Origin: JBOGUF01 sp050696075
GTDB lineage: Bacteria; Chloroflexota; Chloroflexia; Thermomicrobiales; UBA6265
Direction of reading: 5' to 3'
Assembly: GCA_050696075.1 (NCBI GenBank)
Contig: JBOGUF010000065.1
Span: forward strand, 1 to 6,514
DNA: 6,514 bases
Position 1 is the stretch's first letter. The number at the start of each line of letters is the position of its first letter. Of this stretch, positions 5,447-6,514 are shown in pieces. The notes below the pieces were generated by a model, which saw only the letters and a program-made list of their open reading frames with translations, made no database searches and had not been told where the DNA came from. The translations under genes were made by a program, and so were the position numbers.

Positions 5447-6514
5447 TCAGGATCGCGCGTTCCATGCGGCGGTTTCGCGCCGCCACATGACGTAGCCCAT
5501 CGCCATTCCGACGACCACCAGGACGAAGAGCATCGCCTGGAAGGCGGTGCCGTGTTCGGTGAAGAGCCCCGAGCCCGTATCCGGCAACTTCGTGACCGGG
5601 CCCTGGGCGGCCGGCGGCTTGGTGCCCGGCCCGGATGTGGCCGGCGGCGACGTTACCGGCGGCTTCTTCGCGGGACCCGGCACGACCGTCGTGGTCACAC
5701 TTGCCGTGTCAGTCCGTCCGTCCTCATCGGTGATCTCGTAGGCAAAGGTGTCGGTCCCGATGAAGTTCGCGGCCGGTGTGTAGGTCACCGTGCTGTCCGC
5801 ATTGACGACTATCGACCCACTTGCCGGGTTGGAGACACCGGTGAGCTCGATTCCTTCGCCCGTGTCATTGGCCAAGACGTCGATAGTGACTGCTGTGTCC
5901 TGCTCCGTCGTCACCACGTCGTCCACCGCGTTCGGACCTTCGCCAGCGCCGTCAGGCGTCACCGTTACCGTCACCGTCGCCGTGTCAGTGTCACCGTCGT
6001 CGTCGGTGATCTCGTAGGTGAAGGTATCGGTGCCCGTGAAGCCGGCATCCGGCGTGTAGGTGATTGTCCCGCTCGGATTTTCGGTCGCCGCACCGTTTGC
6101 GGGCTCGGAGACATCGGTCGTCTCAATTCCGTCCCCGCTGTCGTTGGCGAGGACGTTGATCTCAACCGGCGTATCCTGCGGGGTCGTTGCCGTGTCGTCG
6201 ACCGCTTCTGGCCCGTCGCCAGCGCCGTCGGCCGTCACGATGATTGTCACCGTCGCCGTGTCGGCATCCCCGTCGTCGTCGGTGATTTCATAGGTGAACG
6301 TGTCCGTGCCGGTGAAGCCATCGTCAGGCGTATAGGTGATCGTGTCGTCCGCATTCTCCGTCACCGACCCGTTGGTCGGATCGGAGGCGTCGGTGACCTC
6401 GATCCCGTCACCCGTGTCGTTGGCCAGCACGTCGATGTCGACCGGGGTCTCTTGCTCGGTCGTCGCGGAATCGTCGACCGCGGTCGGTCCTTCGCCAACG
6501 CCATCCGGCGTCAC
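5447..6514 (-). CDS. Sortase-anchored surface protein with tandem Ig/cadherin-like repeats (C-terminal part)
   Basis: The last 355 residues of a wall-anchored protein; the gene enters from the right edge and no start is present, the first codon (GTG) being an internal Val of a repeat. From the N-terminal side there are three 92-residue repeats (residues 12-103, 104-195, 196 to about 281), each starting AVDD and carrying VLAND, TYTP, F.GTDTF.YEITD.DG and a Thr/Val-rich closing strand. This matches bacterial Ig/cadherin-like domains of the Big_9/VCBS type, usually found in adhesins. A Pro/Lys/Thr-rich spacer (279-309) would cross the wall, followed by LPDTG (310-314), a membrane helix (about 325-343) and a basic tail starting WRR. 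Sortase would cut between Thr and Gly of LPDTG and link the protein to the wall. The acidic loops (DDDGD) may bind calcium, which is inferred. No sortase gene is in view. Total length is unknown. Confidence 0.92.
   Translation of the reverse strand: MTPDGVGEGPTAVDDSATTEQETPVDIDVLANDTGDGIEVTDASDPTNGSVTENADDTITYTPDDGFTGTDTFTYEITDDDGDADTATVTIIVTADGAGDGPEAVDDTATTPQDTPVEINVLANDSGDGIETTDVSEPANGAATENPSGTITYTPDAGFTGTDTFTYEITDDDGDTDTATVTVTVTPDGAGEGPNAVDDVVTTEQDTAVTIDVLANDTGEGIELTGVSNPASGSIVVNADSTVTYTPAANFIGTDTFAYEITDEDGRTDTASVTTTVVPGPAKKPPVTSPPATSGPGTKPPAAQGPVTKLPDTGSGLFTEHGTAFQAMLFVLVVVGMAMGYVMWRRETAAWNARS
5573..5587 (-). other. LPDTG sortase recognition motif
   Basis: The five codons encode Leu-Pro-Asp-Thr-Gly, followed by a hydrophobic helix (codons near 5542-5486) and an Arg-Arg tail, the full three-part cell-wall sorting signal. 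Position and order are textbook for class A/E-like sortase substrates. Confidence 0.9.
5672..6481 (-). repeat. Three in-frame tandem 276-bp coding repeats
   Basis: Units at 6481-6206, 6205-5930 and 5929-5672 (the last slightly short) encode the Ig/cadherin-like modules. By hand count, units 1 and 2 agree at about 70 of 92 residues without gaps, and unit 3 is more divergent. The first codons in the window (TPDGVGEGP) are the tail of a further upstream unit, so the array continues outside. The gradient suggests growth by recent internal duplication away from the wall-proximal unit. Confidence 0.9.

Noticed and set aside
5672..6481. Regular repeats considered as a CRISPR or satellite array
   Set aside because: The period is 276 bp, in frame, and encodes protein modules. 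There are no short identical repeats separated by unique spacers.

Overview
The window is high-GC bacterial DNA with accessory character. The best guess for the host is a member of the Chloroflexota class Thermomicrobia (Sphaerobacter-like). This rests on a secreted protein whose mature N-terminus is an Ala/Thr/Pro/Glu repeat straight after the signal peptide, and on a surface protein with an LPxTG-type sorting signal, which implies a single-membrane envelope. This is an inference from style, not from a marker gene.

Left third (1-2190): two insertion-sequence relics. Bases 1-477 are the 3' part of an IS630-family DDE transposase that enters from outside the window and carries a one-base deletion near base 93. 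Bases 680-2190 are an ISKra4-family element. Its ends can be read directly: 25-bp terminal inverted repeats (22 of 25 matching) and a 9-bp target duplication, CCGTCCTAC, on both sides. Its single transposase gene (750-2181) is broken by an extra C near 1074-1078 and an in-frame amber codon at 1450-1452, and one expected zinc-finger cysteine is replaced by arginine. All three catalytic acidic residues can still be seen.

Middle (2191-4340): an upstream region with a 10-bp direct repeat and dyad symmetries precedes a 422-aa secreted protein of unknown function (2412-3680) that looks internally duplicated. It is followed by 660 bases between convergent genes with no convincing intact gene, possibly including the remains of a membrane-protein gene on the minus strand.

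Right (4341-6514, minus strand): an orphan response regulator with an N-terminal receiver and a C-terminal LuxR-type helix-turn-helix (5147-4341) lies downstream of the 3' end of a large surface protein (6514-5447, 5' end outside the window). The surface protein has at least three near-identical 92-residue Ig/cadherin-like repeats, a Pro-rich wall-spanning stretch, LPDTG, a membrane helix and a short positively charged tail. A strong hairpin just after its stop codon probably ends its transcript. A second, much larger inverted repeat (5190-5278) with a nested hairpin lies 43 bases upstream of the regulator start and is the most intriguing non-coding structure here.

I see no defence system, CRISPR array, tRNA or rRNA. 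The points most worth a second look are the IS with perfect boundaries but a dead reading frame, the large inverted repeat, the regulator with a degenerate receiver site, and the repeat-rich sortase substrate.
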